A stretch of 64,000 bases of DNA from Alteromonas aestuariivivens (GTDB lineage: Bacteria > Pseudomonadota > Gammaproteobacteria > Enterobacterales > Alteromonadaceae). Shown here piece by piece: positions 27,729-35,135 of the stretch (position 1 is its first letter; each line of letters opens with the position of its first letter). The notes beneath the pieces are model-generated. The model searched no databases. It was not told the DNA's origin and worked only from the letters and a program-made list of their open reading frames with translations. The stretch spans positions 186,001 to 250,000 of the forward strand of contig NZ_QRHA01000006.1 in the NCBI RefSeq assembly GCF_003367475.1. Direction: 5' to 3'. Both the position numbers and the translations under genes were made by a program.

Positions 27729-28109
27729 TCAGTCGCAGAGTTTTTCACCCCACCAGTCACCATCAGCAACAAACTTAATCACTTTTCCGTTATTGATCAT
27801 CAGCGCATCGGTAGTATAGCCCTTGTAACCGCCAAACAGGTTTTTGGTATTCAGCGTGGCACACACCAGATAGCCGTAATACACATTATCCATTTCATTA
27901 CCTATCCAGTATCGCTTGGGCTCAGCAATACCACGCCATAGCGTGGCGTCGGGATCTCGCAGTTCTTTGTCGTAGTACGCTTCAACGATGGCTTTGTAAT
28001 TTTCCGGGTAGGGGCCATAGTTCGCGTTGTCAATTTGCTGGTCTGTGGGCAAATCTGCGCAACCAGCCGTTAGCACAGTACAGGTTATGGCAATGAGTGC
28101 TTTGCGCAT
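27729..28109 (-). CDS. Uncharacterised small lipoprotein
   Basis: 126-residue lipoprotein with lipobox LTAGC (Cys17). The mature part is acidic and rich in Tyr, Asn and Gly (NYGPYPENYKAIVEAYY, GGYKGYTTDALMINNGKV) with a conserved-looking end GDWWGEKLCD. The family is not recognised. GAGG lies 8 bases before the ATG. Confidence 0.78.
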   Translation of the reverse strand: MRKALIAITCTVLTAGCADLPTDQQIDNANYGPYPENYKAIVEAYYDKELRDPDATLWRGIAEPKRYWIGNEMDNVYYGYLVCATLNTKNLFGGYKGYTTDALMINNGKVIKFVADGDWWGEKLCD

Positions 28110-28264
28110 CGGTGTTCCTCTAAAACATCAAAAACAGAAGTTAACGGGGAGACACTATAGAGATTTGCCGGAAAATTCCCAGTCGGTTTGACGCCCGCCC
28201 TGCAGAGTTTACCGAAAAAACGCAAAACTTTGGTTATGCAACGCCTGATCACAACCGATTCGGA

Positions 28265-29755
28265 TCAACTGCGCTTGCAGTATTGGTTTATAAACGTCTG
28301 GTGGTCTGGCAGTCTGTTTACCAGTTGAAGTATTTGCTCACGGTGTTGGCTGAGCGCCTGGCTCAGTTGCTGGTCGGTCATTAGTGCCGGGGCAGGATGA
28401 TGGTGTTTTGGTAGTAATCGTTGCCCAAGCATTACCTGAGTCCAGGAATCTACCCGGAACAATTCATTGTGTTTCTGAAACGCGTGCCCCTGAGTGGCGA
28501 AGAGGTTGATACGATGCAGCAGAGTTTCGGGAATCTCCATTCTTCTACAATAGTCCCAAAACGGACTGTCGTTGCGTTCGGTGACATGGTAGTGCAACAC
28601 AATAAAGTCACGGATCCGCTCCAGTTCTTCAATGGTTTGCTGGTTATACTCGTCGATCAGGGCGCTGTCCCACCCATTAAAAGGAAACAGCTGCATCAGG
28701 CGGGTGATACCCATAATGATCAGGTGAATGCTGGTGGACTCCAGTGGCTCGACAAAGCCGCTTGCCAGGCCCAGGGCGACACAGTTTTTGTTCCAGGCTT
28801 TGAGACGGCGCCCGGTACGGTAGTGAATGACTCTCGGTTCAGTAATTGGCGTTCCTTCTACGTGACTGAGTAAATATTCGCGGGCCTCGTCGTCGCTCAT
28901 GTGCTGCCGGCTGTATACCAGCCCGTTTCCGACCCGGTGCTGCAGTGGGATTTGCCATTGCCAGCCGGCGTGGTGCGCAATGGAGCGCGTAAAGGGTTGG
29001 GCGGGTGCTACCGATTCAGTTTGTATCGCCACGGCGCTGTCGCAGGGCAACCAGTGGGACCAGTCTTCATATCCGGTATGCAAGGTTTGTTCGATCAGCA
29101 GCCCGCGAAAACCCGTGCAGTCAATAAACAGATCACCTTCAATTCGGGTACCGTCGGTCAGAACCAGGGCGCTGATGAAATCGTTTTCGTGCTGCTCCAC
29201 CTGTTCGATTTTGCCTTCAATACGCTTGACGCCCAAAGCCTGACAAAAGTTGGCCAAAAATCGTGCGTAGTCTCCCGCATCCAGATGGTAAGCGTAGTTG
29301 ATGTCTGATTGAGGGGAGGTGGCAAATTTGCCCTGAAGCGCCGCTTCCAGTTCCAGGCAGTAGTCGCCGTAGTTGCCGGCTAAGCCCCGCTTTCTGGCTT
29401 CCAGCCAGAAGTGTACGAATTCAGCCAGCCAGCTTTGCTGGCCGGTTTGACCAAATGAGTGAATGTAGCTGTCTCCCACCTGCCCCCAGTTTTCAAACTG
29501 GATCCCGAGTTTGAAGGTGGCCGAGGTGGCTTGCATAAAAGCTTGTTCGTCAATGCGCAGTAACTTGTGAAATACCCGCAGCGGTGGAATGGTTGCTTCG
29601 CCCACCCCCACCGTGCCAATTTCAGCCGATTCCACCAGTGTAATGTCCAGCAGTGGCCCCATTTTCTTTGCCAGCGCCGCCGCGGCTATCCAGCCAGCTG
29701 TTCCGCCACCGGCAATAACAATCCGGGAATTTGTGCTTGGGTTTTCTTTGGTCAT
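28265..29755 (-). CDS. Flavin-dependent (tryptophan-type) halogenase homologue
   Basis: 496-residue flavoprotein of the tryptophan-halogenase family. It has GGGTAG at residues 16-21 for FAD, the family Lys K82 (FKLGIQFENW), WxWxIP as WQWQIP (265-270) and the EPLEST motif that carries the catalytic Glu. All hallmark residues are present. It is last in the operon TonB receptor > SapC > JmjC cupin > halogenase, a combination recurrent in Alteromonadales, Xanthomonads and Caulobacter carbohydrate loci. Free tryptophan as substrate is therefore doubtful; the real substrate is unknown. Confidence 0.85.
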   Translation of the reverse strand: MTKENPSTNSRIVIAGGGTAGWIAAAALAKKMGPLLDITLVESAEIGTVGVGEATIPPLRVFHKLLRIDEQAFMQATSATFKLGIQFENWGQVGDSYIHSFGQTGQQSWLAEFVHFWLEARKRGLAGNYGDYCLELEAALQGKFATSPQSDINYAYHLDAGDYARFLANFCQALGVKRIEGKIEQVEQHENDFISALVLTDGTRIEGDLFIDCTGFRGLLIEQTLHTGYEDWSHWLPCDSAVAIQTESVAPAQPFTRSIAHHAGWQWQIPLQHRVGNGLVYSRQHMSDDEAREYLLSHVEGTPITEPRVIHYRTGRRLKAWNKNCVALGLASGFVEPLESTSIHLIIMGITRLMQLFPFNGWDSALIDEYNQQTIEELERIRDFIVLHYHVTERNDSPFWDYCRRMEIPETLLHRINLFATQGHAFQKHNELFRVDSWTQVMLGQRLLPKHHHPAPALMTDQQLSQALSQHREQILQLVNRLPDHQTFINQYCKRS

Positions 29756-29775
29756 GGTTTATGCCACCAAGTGGG

Positions 29776-30810
29776 TTATCGGTTTAATTGGTTGAGCAGC
29801 AGTGACCGCAGTCGACGGGCCTTCAATTCATCCATTGGCCCCAGTATGCCCTGCGATTCAGGCGGCAAGTGTTTAGCGGCTGTAGCTGAGTCACCAAATA
29901 CGTAGTAATCAAACAAGGTTTTCCATGCGGCTTTTTCCGCTGCAGATTTATCTCTTATTCCTAACATTGCGTGCAGTAGAGCGCCCATCCCGGCTGGCAA
30001 ATACGCGGCAGAGGGAGACCACCAGTAGTTGATCAGAATGTTGAAGTCATTCAGCCCTTCTACCTGATGCCACCACATGGTGGGAATGTAAATGGCGTCT
30101 CCTGGCTTCAGCTCGGCCACCTGGCCAACGCTGAGTGCCTGCCGGAAGTTGGGGTAACGGGCGAAATCAGGGTTGTAAAAATCAACCATACTGATGGCTT
30201 GCCCCCCCGGGGTCATTTCCAGAGGGCCGGGATAAAGATTGGCGATTTGACCCGGTGGGAACAGCACAAATCGCCTTCGCCCGGCTACGCAGCAGGCAAT
30301 GTTCTCCAGAGAATCAAAATGGCATGAGGCCAAAGAGCGATTGCCTATCCAGATACTCGCCAATGGAGGTGTGATGGGAATGTCCGGGTTTTCAATCGGA
30401 ACCGTCAGGTCATTTTCTGCCCGCATGGCCGGAAAATGACTGTCTACCGCATTGGAGGCAACATACAGACTGGGCGCGTCATCACAGCCCAGGGTGGCAA
30501 GAATGCTGTCCAGCATTCCGTCAATCTGGCCCATGTGACTTTCGTAGTTGAGTTTGCTGACCTGCTCGTTATAAAAATAACGCCCGCGGATCTCGCTTGG
30601 GCCCTGATAAATCATGCTGCGCTTGCCATTGTAAAAGCGCTTGAGATAGGTCACGGCCGATTCAGGCCCAGCCCTGGACGCTTCAACCAGTGGCCAGCCC
30701 GACACCAATCCTCGAAGAATAACGGGTTGTTGTTCTTTCACCAGCATCTGCGAAAGCGCATCTTTGTCAGCGCCGCAGATTTCCTTTACCCGGGTATCAA
30801 TTCCAAACAT
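29776..30810 (-). CDS. Cupin-like (JmjC-type) Fe(II)/2-oxoglutarate protein
   Basis: 344-residue JmjC/cupin_8-like protein. The metal-site pattern HFDSLENIACCVAGRRRFVLF provides His and Asp, and DAIYIPTMWWHQVE provides the distal His. Relatives hydroxylate proteins or small molecules. It is separated by 17-20 bp from both SapC and halogenase genes, so they form one operon. The pairing of a JmjC oxygenase with a halogenase suggests both modify the same target (inference). Confidence 0.83.
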   Translation of the reverse strand: MFGIDTRVKEICGADKDALSQMLVKEQQPVILRGLVSGWPLVEASRAGPESAVTYLKRFYNGKRSMIYQGPSEIRGRYFYNEQVSKLNYESHMGQIDGMLDSILATLGCDDAPSLYVASNAVDSHFPAMRAENDLTVPIENPDIPITPPLASIWIGNRSLASCHFDSLENIACCVAGRRRFVLFPPGQIANLYPGPLEMTPGGQAISMVDFYNPDFARYPNFRQALSVGQVAELKPGDAIYIPTMWWHQVEGLNDFNILINYWWSPSAAYLPAGMGALLHAMLGIRDKSAAEKAAWKTLFDYYVFGDSATAAKHLPPESQGILGPMDELKARRLRSLLLNQLNR

Positions 30811-30827
30811 AGTAACAACCGACTCAG

Positions 30828-31580
30828 CTAGTAATTTGCATTCTGTAACCGGGCATTCTTCATATCGATGAGTTTCCGCATGTTGGTTAATGAAGCCACA
30901 ATCAGAAATGCACCCTGCAGGAAACCATTCTGGTTGAGCTCGAATAACGCGTGTGCGGGAAGTTGGGCGAGCTTTTCCTCACTAATGGTGTAATGCCCGC
31001 CAATGCGAACTGCGTCGCCGTTGATAAGGGTGATATCAATGCTCAGAGGTTCAATCAGGTCATATTTTTCAAACGCAGCATACATTGCAGCGCTGGATTG
31101 CATGCCATCGTGAATGGTGCCGAGTAAACGGCTTACGTGATTCAGGTAATCGCTGTTACCGCCGTGGGGCAGAAATACCGCTTTGCCTTCCGACTGGTTG
31201 ATACGCGGGCTGTCCATGTCGATGTGGATCATGGCATTTGGCTGCCCATTACCATTGTTGTGCATCCCAATTACAAACGGCCCTTTGGCAATCATGGCGG
31301 GAACATAACTGGCCTGCCAGCTTCCGCAATGATTGGTCAACGGGGAGGATTCACTTAAAAAAAGGTTTTCTCCCCGCTCCAGGCCAAACAGTGCAACAGC
31401 CTGAAATTGGGAAGATTGGGGGCTTTTGTGCAATAAGATTGGGTATTCTTTTTCAACATTGGCAAATTCGGTGGGAAAGGTAAGAGTGCTTGCAATATTG
31501 TCACCGAAATCGGCGCTGTAGCGGGTGACAACCCGAAGATCTTTATGGGTCAGATTATCCAGCAATACGAGATCTGTCAT
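30828..31580 (-). CDS. SapC-family protein
   Basis: 250-residue SapC-like protein. Typical segments are FPTEFANVEKEYPILLHKS near the N-terminus and YVPAMIAKGPFVIGM in the middle. The biochemical role of the family is unclear; it is repeatedly found between TonB receptors and flavin halogenases in glycan loci. AGGAT lies 6 bases before the ATG. It is separated from the upstream receptor gene by 125 bp containing two hairpins. Confidence 0.83.
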   Translation of the reverse strand: MTDLVLLDNLTHKDLRVVTRYSADFGDNIASTLTFPTEFANVEKEYPILLHKSPQSSQFQAVALFGLERGENLFLSESSPLTNHCGSWQASYVPAMIAKGPFVIGMHNNGNGQPNAMIHIDMDSPRINQSEGKAVFLPHGGNSDYLNHVSRLLGTIHDGMQSSAAMYAAFEKYDLIEPLSIDITLINGDAVRIGGHYTISEEKLAQLPAHALFELNQNGFLQGAFLIVASLTNMRKLIDMKNARLQNANY

Positions 31581-31641
31581 AATTTATCCTGAAGATTCAG
31601 TGCACTGAGTGGACTCCGGTCTGTGACTTCCACTATACGCA

Positions 31642-31670
31642 TAAATGGCCACAATGTAAGTGGCCATTTA
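31642..31670. promoter_or_regulatory. Strong hairpin between TonB receptor and sapC
   Basis: Perfect 11-bp stem TAAATGGCCAC/GTGGCCATTTA with a 7-base loop. It has no T tract, so it may stabilise or process the receptor mRNA rather than terminate it. Confidence 0.6.
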
Positions 31671-31679
31671 GGAATTTAG

Positions 31680-31698
31680 GCGCCCCTGTGAGGGGCGC
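31680..31698. terminator. Second hairpin directly after the TonB receptor
   Basis: Perfect 8-bp GC-rich stem GCGCCCCT/AGGGGCGC with a 3-base loop, about 8 bases past the receptor stop on the minus strand. It is probably a partial terminator or 3'-end stabiliser that lowers expression of sapC-cupin-halogenase relative to the receptor. Confidence 0.55.
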
Positions 31699-31705
31699 TC
31701 CCATC

Positions 31706-34700
31706 TCAGTAAAACGCGTACCGCATGCCCAGACTATAACGAGGGCCGAGATCTTCCAGGTACCACATCTGATTGTAGGTCCTGCCGTGCTCTCGGTTGT
31801 CTTCGCCAGTCAGGTTGATCACCTCGAACGACACTGTCCAGTCTTCGGTAATGTTGTAACTCACATTAGCGTCAATCTGGCTGTGAGCTTCAACATAGGT
31901 GGGGTTGTTTGAGCCCCTATAGTTGATGCGATTCAGATAGTCATCCCGCCAGTTGTAAGCCACCCGGGCGGTTAGGCCATCCTTGTCGTAAATCAGTACC
32001 AGGTTAGCGGTGTCACTCAGGCCGGTAAGAGCGAACTGGGACACGTCCGGGCTGCCTTCGTTGTCGAAGCCGATGTCGCCACGAACCAGGGTGTAGTTGG
32101 CCTGCACACCAAAACCGCTGTCACCAAAGAAGTGCTGTACCGCCAGTTCTGCACCGTAGAGCTTCGCTTCCTTGTTGTTTTGCGGCAGGCTGGTTCGGAA
32201 CACCATTTCCGGGTCGCCATTTTCAGGGGTGATGTCCCATCCGGGAGTTTCACCCAGCTCCAAAATTTGCTCCGCCGAGCCGGTGTAATCGTCAGCACCG
32301 TTCGGGAACGCCTGGGGTTGTTCAAGTAATACCATCATGGCAAACAGCGAGGTGTCGTCCACTGCAAACCCGCGCTCACGCAGCGCCGCAGCAGCAGCTT
32401 CAGCCCGTGGGCCGGCTGTCTGGTCGAGGATGCCGAAGAATGAACGGTTTTCCTGGCCGGTACCGATGAAATTGGCAACCCGTTTTTCAAAAAAGCCGAT
32501 TGAAGCGTAGCTGGTGTCGCTGTAATACCACTCCAGTGACAGGTCCAGATTATCTGACTCAAGCGGCAGTAGTGAAGGGTTGGCAGACTGCGCTGTGGGG
32601 CGGGCACCGTTCAGCGTTGAGCCGTTGGTGGCGTAGCCACTTGGCGCTACCCGCAGATTACCGTAGCCTGCACGGGCAATGGTTTTGCTGTACGAAAAGC
32701 GGCCTTTGAGGTCGTCGGTGAAAAGTATGTCAAAGTCCAGGCTTGGCAGCAGGTTATCGTAGCTGGCTTCTTCAGAAAGCGGTTGAGCCGCTGTAGATGG
32801 ATCCGTATAGACGCTGAAGTCGTTATTGTTCTCCCAGAGTAGATAGCTGGGCGGGGTGACCAGCGACGTAGAGGTAACGTCAGTGGTTTCGTAGCGCAAA
32901 CCTGCCAGGATATTTACCGGGCGCCCACCGAGCTCGGCTTCAATGTGAACCTGGGCGTAAGCCGCCAGCGTGTCTTCTTCCACTTTATCGTTGTTGGAGA
33001 ATATGGGGCTGACACCAAAGAAGTTGGAGTCACCGGGATACAGATTAATACCTTCCGTTGCCAGCGCTACCGGATCTCCGATAAAACCAATTCCCTGGCT
33101 GACACCAATGTCGAAGTCGTCAAAGCGACTGCCAATATCAATGGTTTCAAGCAGACCTTCGGAGAATTCGCCCGGGTTTGCGATACCCCAGTTACCCAGT
33201 GTCATATTGTCGTTAGCGGTTTCTCGAGCCGTCATCTCCATGGCCCGGCTTTCCACCCCAAAATCAAACTCGCCATTGTCAAACAGCAGCTTGCCATCCA
33301 GTTTGAACTGAGTAATGTCGGTAACCTGGGAGGCATGGCGGAATCGTAAAATGGATGAACCCACGTCGCCCGCATCCAGCACGCCATTGCCATTGCCGCG
33401 AGCGCTGTCGTCGTAAACGTTTCGGTAGCTGGGCAGTTCGCGGTCATACCACCATTCCCGTGAGGTAACGGTCGGCGAGCCAATACCGACTGCAATTTCT
33501 CCGCTAGCCAGATTTTCACTCGGGCCGCTGGGCATGCTTTCCATTGAAGAATCGTGAGCATCGAAGGTCAGAATCAGGCTGTCATTAACCATATATTCAA
33601 AGTTGAACCCCAAAGAGTCCAGAGTATTGGTCTGTTCACGCCATTGCTGTTCGTAACCTTCGTCCACCGTGCCATTGTAGCTTTCGGCCATGTAGATAGG
33701 TGTGGCAACCGGGCTGTCATCAAAGGTTACATGGGTAATATTGGAACCATTTTGTACCCAGTTACCAATTTCACCACGGTGCTCCTGAATTTCGTTTTCC
33801 GCGTACAGGTAATCCAGGGTGGCAGTCATGTTGTCGTTGGGCGCGTACTGGAACGTGATTTGTGCGTTAGTCCGGGTTCTGGAGGTATCCGAAAACGCAT
33901 AACGAAGGTCGTTGGGGCGGGCATACAGCTGCCCATCGTCCGGAGTGTTTTCAAATACGGCATTGGCGTTATTGAACAGGGTGTCCGGGTCGTTTGGGTC
34001 GCCCCAGGTTCCAATGTTCCAGTCGTTTACTGTGGCTCCTGTGTAGCCAGAATCCCGTTTTTGAACAATTGCGGCAACATTAACTCCAAAGGTGGCGTCA
34101 TCATCAGTCCAGTTAATGATACCGGAAACTTCAGGGGTAACGTCGTTGCCGGCTTCATTGGTGGTGTCGTGGAGGGCTTTGGCGCCCACATTGGCTCTGA
34201 AGCCCGGATTCGCCAGTGGTTTGGCGGTTATGATATTTACGGTCGCACCAATGCCTCCCGTCGCAATATTGGCCTTGCTGGTTTTGTAGACTTCTACTGC
34301 TCTGACGCCCTCGGAAGCCAGGTTGCCAAAATCAAACGCCCTGGAGCTGCCGCCCTTGGTGGTGCCATCAGCCCCGCTGCCTCCGCCATAGGTTTGGGCG
34401 GCAGGCATCATACGGCCATTGAGGGTGATCATGTTGTTTTCACCCCCAAAGCCCCGCACAGTGATCTCGTTACCTTCCCCATTGGAACGGCTTATTGAAA
34501 CACCCGTTATGCGTTGCAGGGATTCAGCCAGGTTGGTGTCAGGGAATTTACCGATGTCTTCTGCCGATATGGCGTCAACGACACCGACGGATTCGCGTTT
34601 AATGGAAGCAGACTCCGCCAGACTGGAACGTAAGCCCCTTACTTCAATTACCTCTAATGGTTCATCGCTAGCAGCATTTTGTTGGGCGGCGACCGGAAGT

Positions 34701-34774
34701 ATGACGCTCGTTCCAAGCAGTAACGAGATACTTTGCGTTAACAGCTTTTTGTTAAAGTGTCTCTGAAGGTTCAT
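31706..34774 (-). CDS. Large TonB-dependent receptor (Xanthomonas-Caulobacter type)
   Basis: 1022-residue TonB-dependent receptor. The signal peptide ends near VAAQQ. The TonB-box-like EVIEVRGLRSSL and the plug signature AEDIGKFPDTNLAESLQRITGVSISR are diagnostic of the Xanthomonas-Caulobacter receptor class that imports carbohydrates. The barrel C-terminus is aromatic (YSLGMRYAFY). It heads the sapC-cupin-halogenase operon and lies downstream of the GH3 glucosidase in the same direction. An operator-like palindrome (34983-34996) shared with the GH3 gene lies about 210 bp upstream of its start. A beta-glucan oligosaccharide ligand is inferred from the neighbour. Confidence 0.9.
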   Translation of the reverse strand: MNLQRHFNKKLLTQSISLLLGTSVILPVAAQQNAASDEPLEVIEVRGLRSSLAESASIKRESVGVVDAISAEDIGKFPDTNLAESLQRITGVSISRSNGEGNEITVRGFGGENNMITLNGRMMPAAQTYGGGSGADGTTKGGSSRAFDFGNLASEGVRAVEVYKTSKANIATGGIGATVNIITAKPLANPGFRANVGAKALHDTTNEAGNDVTPEVSGIINWTDDDATFGVNVAAIVQKRDSGYTGATVNDWNIGTWGDPNDPDTLFNNANAVFENTPDDGQLYARPNDLRYAFSDTSRTRTNAQITFQYAPNDNMTATLDYLYAENEIQEHRGEIGNWVQNGSNITHVTFDDSPVATPIYMAESYNGTVDEGYEQQWREQTNTLDSLGFNFEYMVNDSLILTFDAHDSSMESMPSGPSENLASGEIAVGIGSPTVTSREWWYDRELPSYRNVYDDSARGNGNGVLDAGDVGSSILRFRHASQVTDITQFKLDGKLLFDNGEFDFGVESRAMEMTARETANDNMTLGNWGIANPGEFSEGLLETIDIGSRFDDFDIGVSQGIGFIGDPVALATEGINLYPGDSNFFGVSPIFSNNDKVEEDTLAAYAQVHIEAELGGRPVNILAGLRYETTDVTSTSLVTPPSYLLWENNNDFSVYTDPSTAAQPLSEEASYDNLLPSLDFDILFTDDLKGRFSYSKTIARAGYGNLRVAPSGYATNGSTLNGARPTAQSANPSLLPLESDNLDLSLEWYYSDTSYASIGFFEKRVANFIGTGQENRSFFGILDQTAGPRAEAAAAALRERGFAVDDTSLFAMMVLLEQPQAFPNGADDYTGSAEQILELGETPGWDITPENGDPEMVFRTSLPQNNKEAKLYGAELAVQHFFGDSGFGVQANYTLVRGDIGFDNEGSPDVSQFALTGLSDTANLVLIYDKDGLTARVAYNWRDDYLNRINYRGSNNPTYVEAHSQIDANVSYNITEDWTVSFEVINLTGEDNREHGRTYNQMWYLEDLGPRYSLGMRYAFY

Positions 34775-35135
34775 TGTGTTTATCCCCAGTGTTAGGTTTA
34801 TGTACTTTCGCTCAGGTTACCTTCCTTGCCTTAACCGAGCGGTAACTTAGGGAGTTCGCTCTGACAAGATTAGATTGCCTGTGAATCTGGCCGCCGTATA
34901 CAAGCCGTTAACAAATGTTAGCCAAGCGGCCTGACCCGACCATTACTTTTTTTTGCTTCATCGTGAAAATATCGTTTTTTGGAAAAAGCGCTTTCTCGAA
35001 TCAGCGGTTTTACCCGGCGATGGTGCCCGGGAGCCACGTACTGCGGTGTTTTCGCTGTCCGCTGGTTTTGGCGGGCGGAGTTGACAACCGCTAAGTGTCA
35101 ACGGATTTCGCAATACTTCCGCCCGGTTTACGTCA
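34775..35135. other. Promoter region of the TonB receptor operon
   Basis: 361 bp. It contains the 34983-34996 palindrome, an inverted repeat GGCCGC/GCGGCC (34889-34894, 34926-34931) enclosing a GTTAAC-AAAT-GTTAGC stretch, and a dyad GTTGACA/TGTCAAC (35080-35102) just past the GH3 stop. No gene was seen. Confidence 0.5.
34983..34996. promoter_or_regulatory. Operator-like palindrome upstream of the receptor operon
   Basis: AAAAAGCGCTTTCT, 13 of 14 bases identical to the perfect palindrome AGAAAGCGCTTTCT at 37677-37690 in the GH3 gene start. The central CG dyad is typical of LacI-family operators. Confidence 0.6.

Noticed and set aside
33554-34498. 314-codon open frame antisense to the large TonB receptor
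   Set aside because: No Shine-Dalgarno sequence, no family resemblance, and it lies wholly within a strongly supported gene; a by-product of the receptor codon usage.
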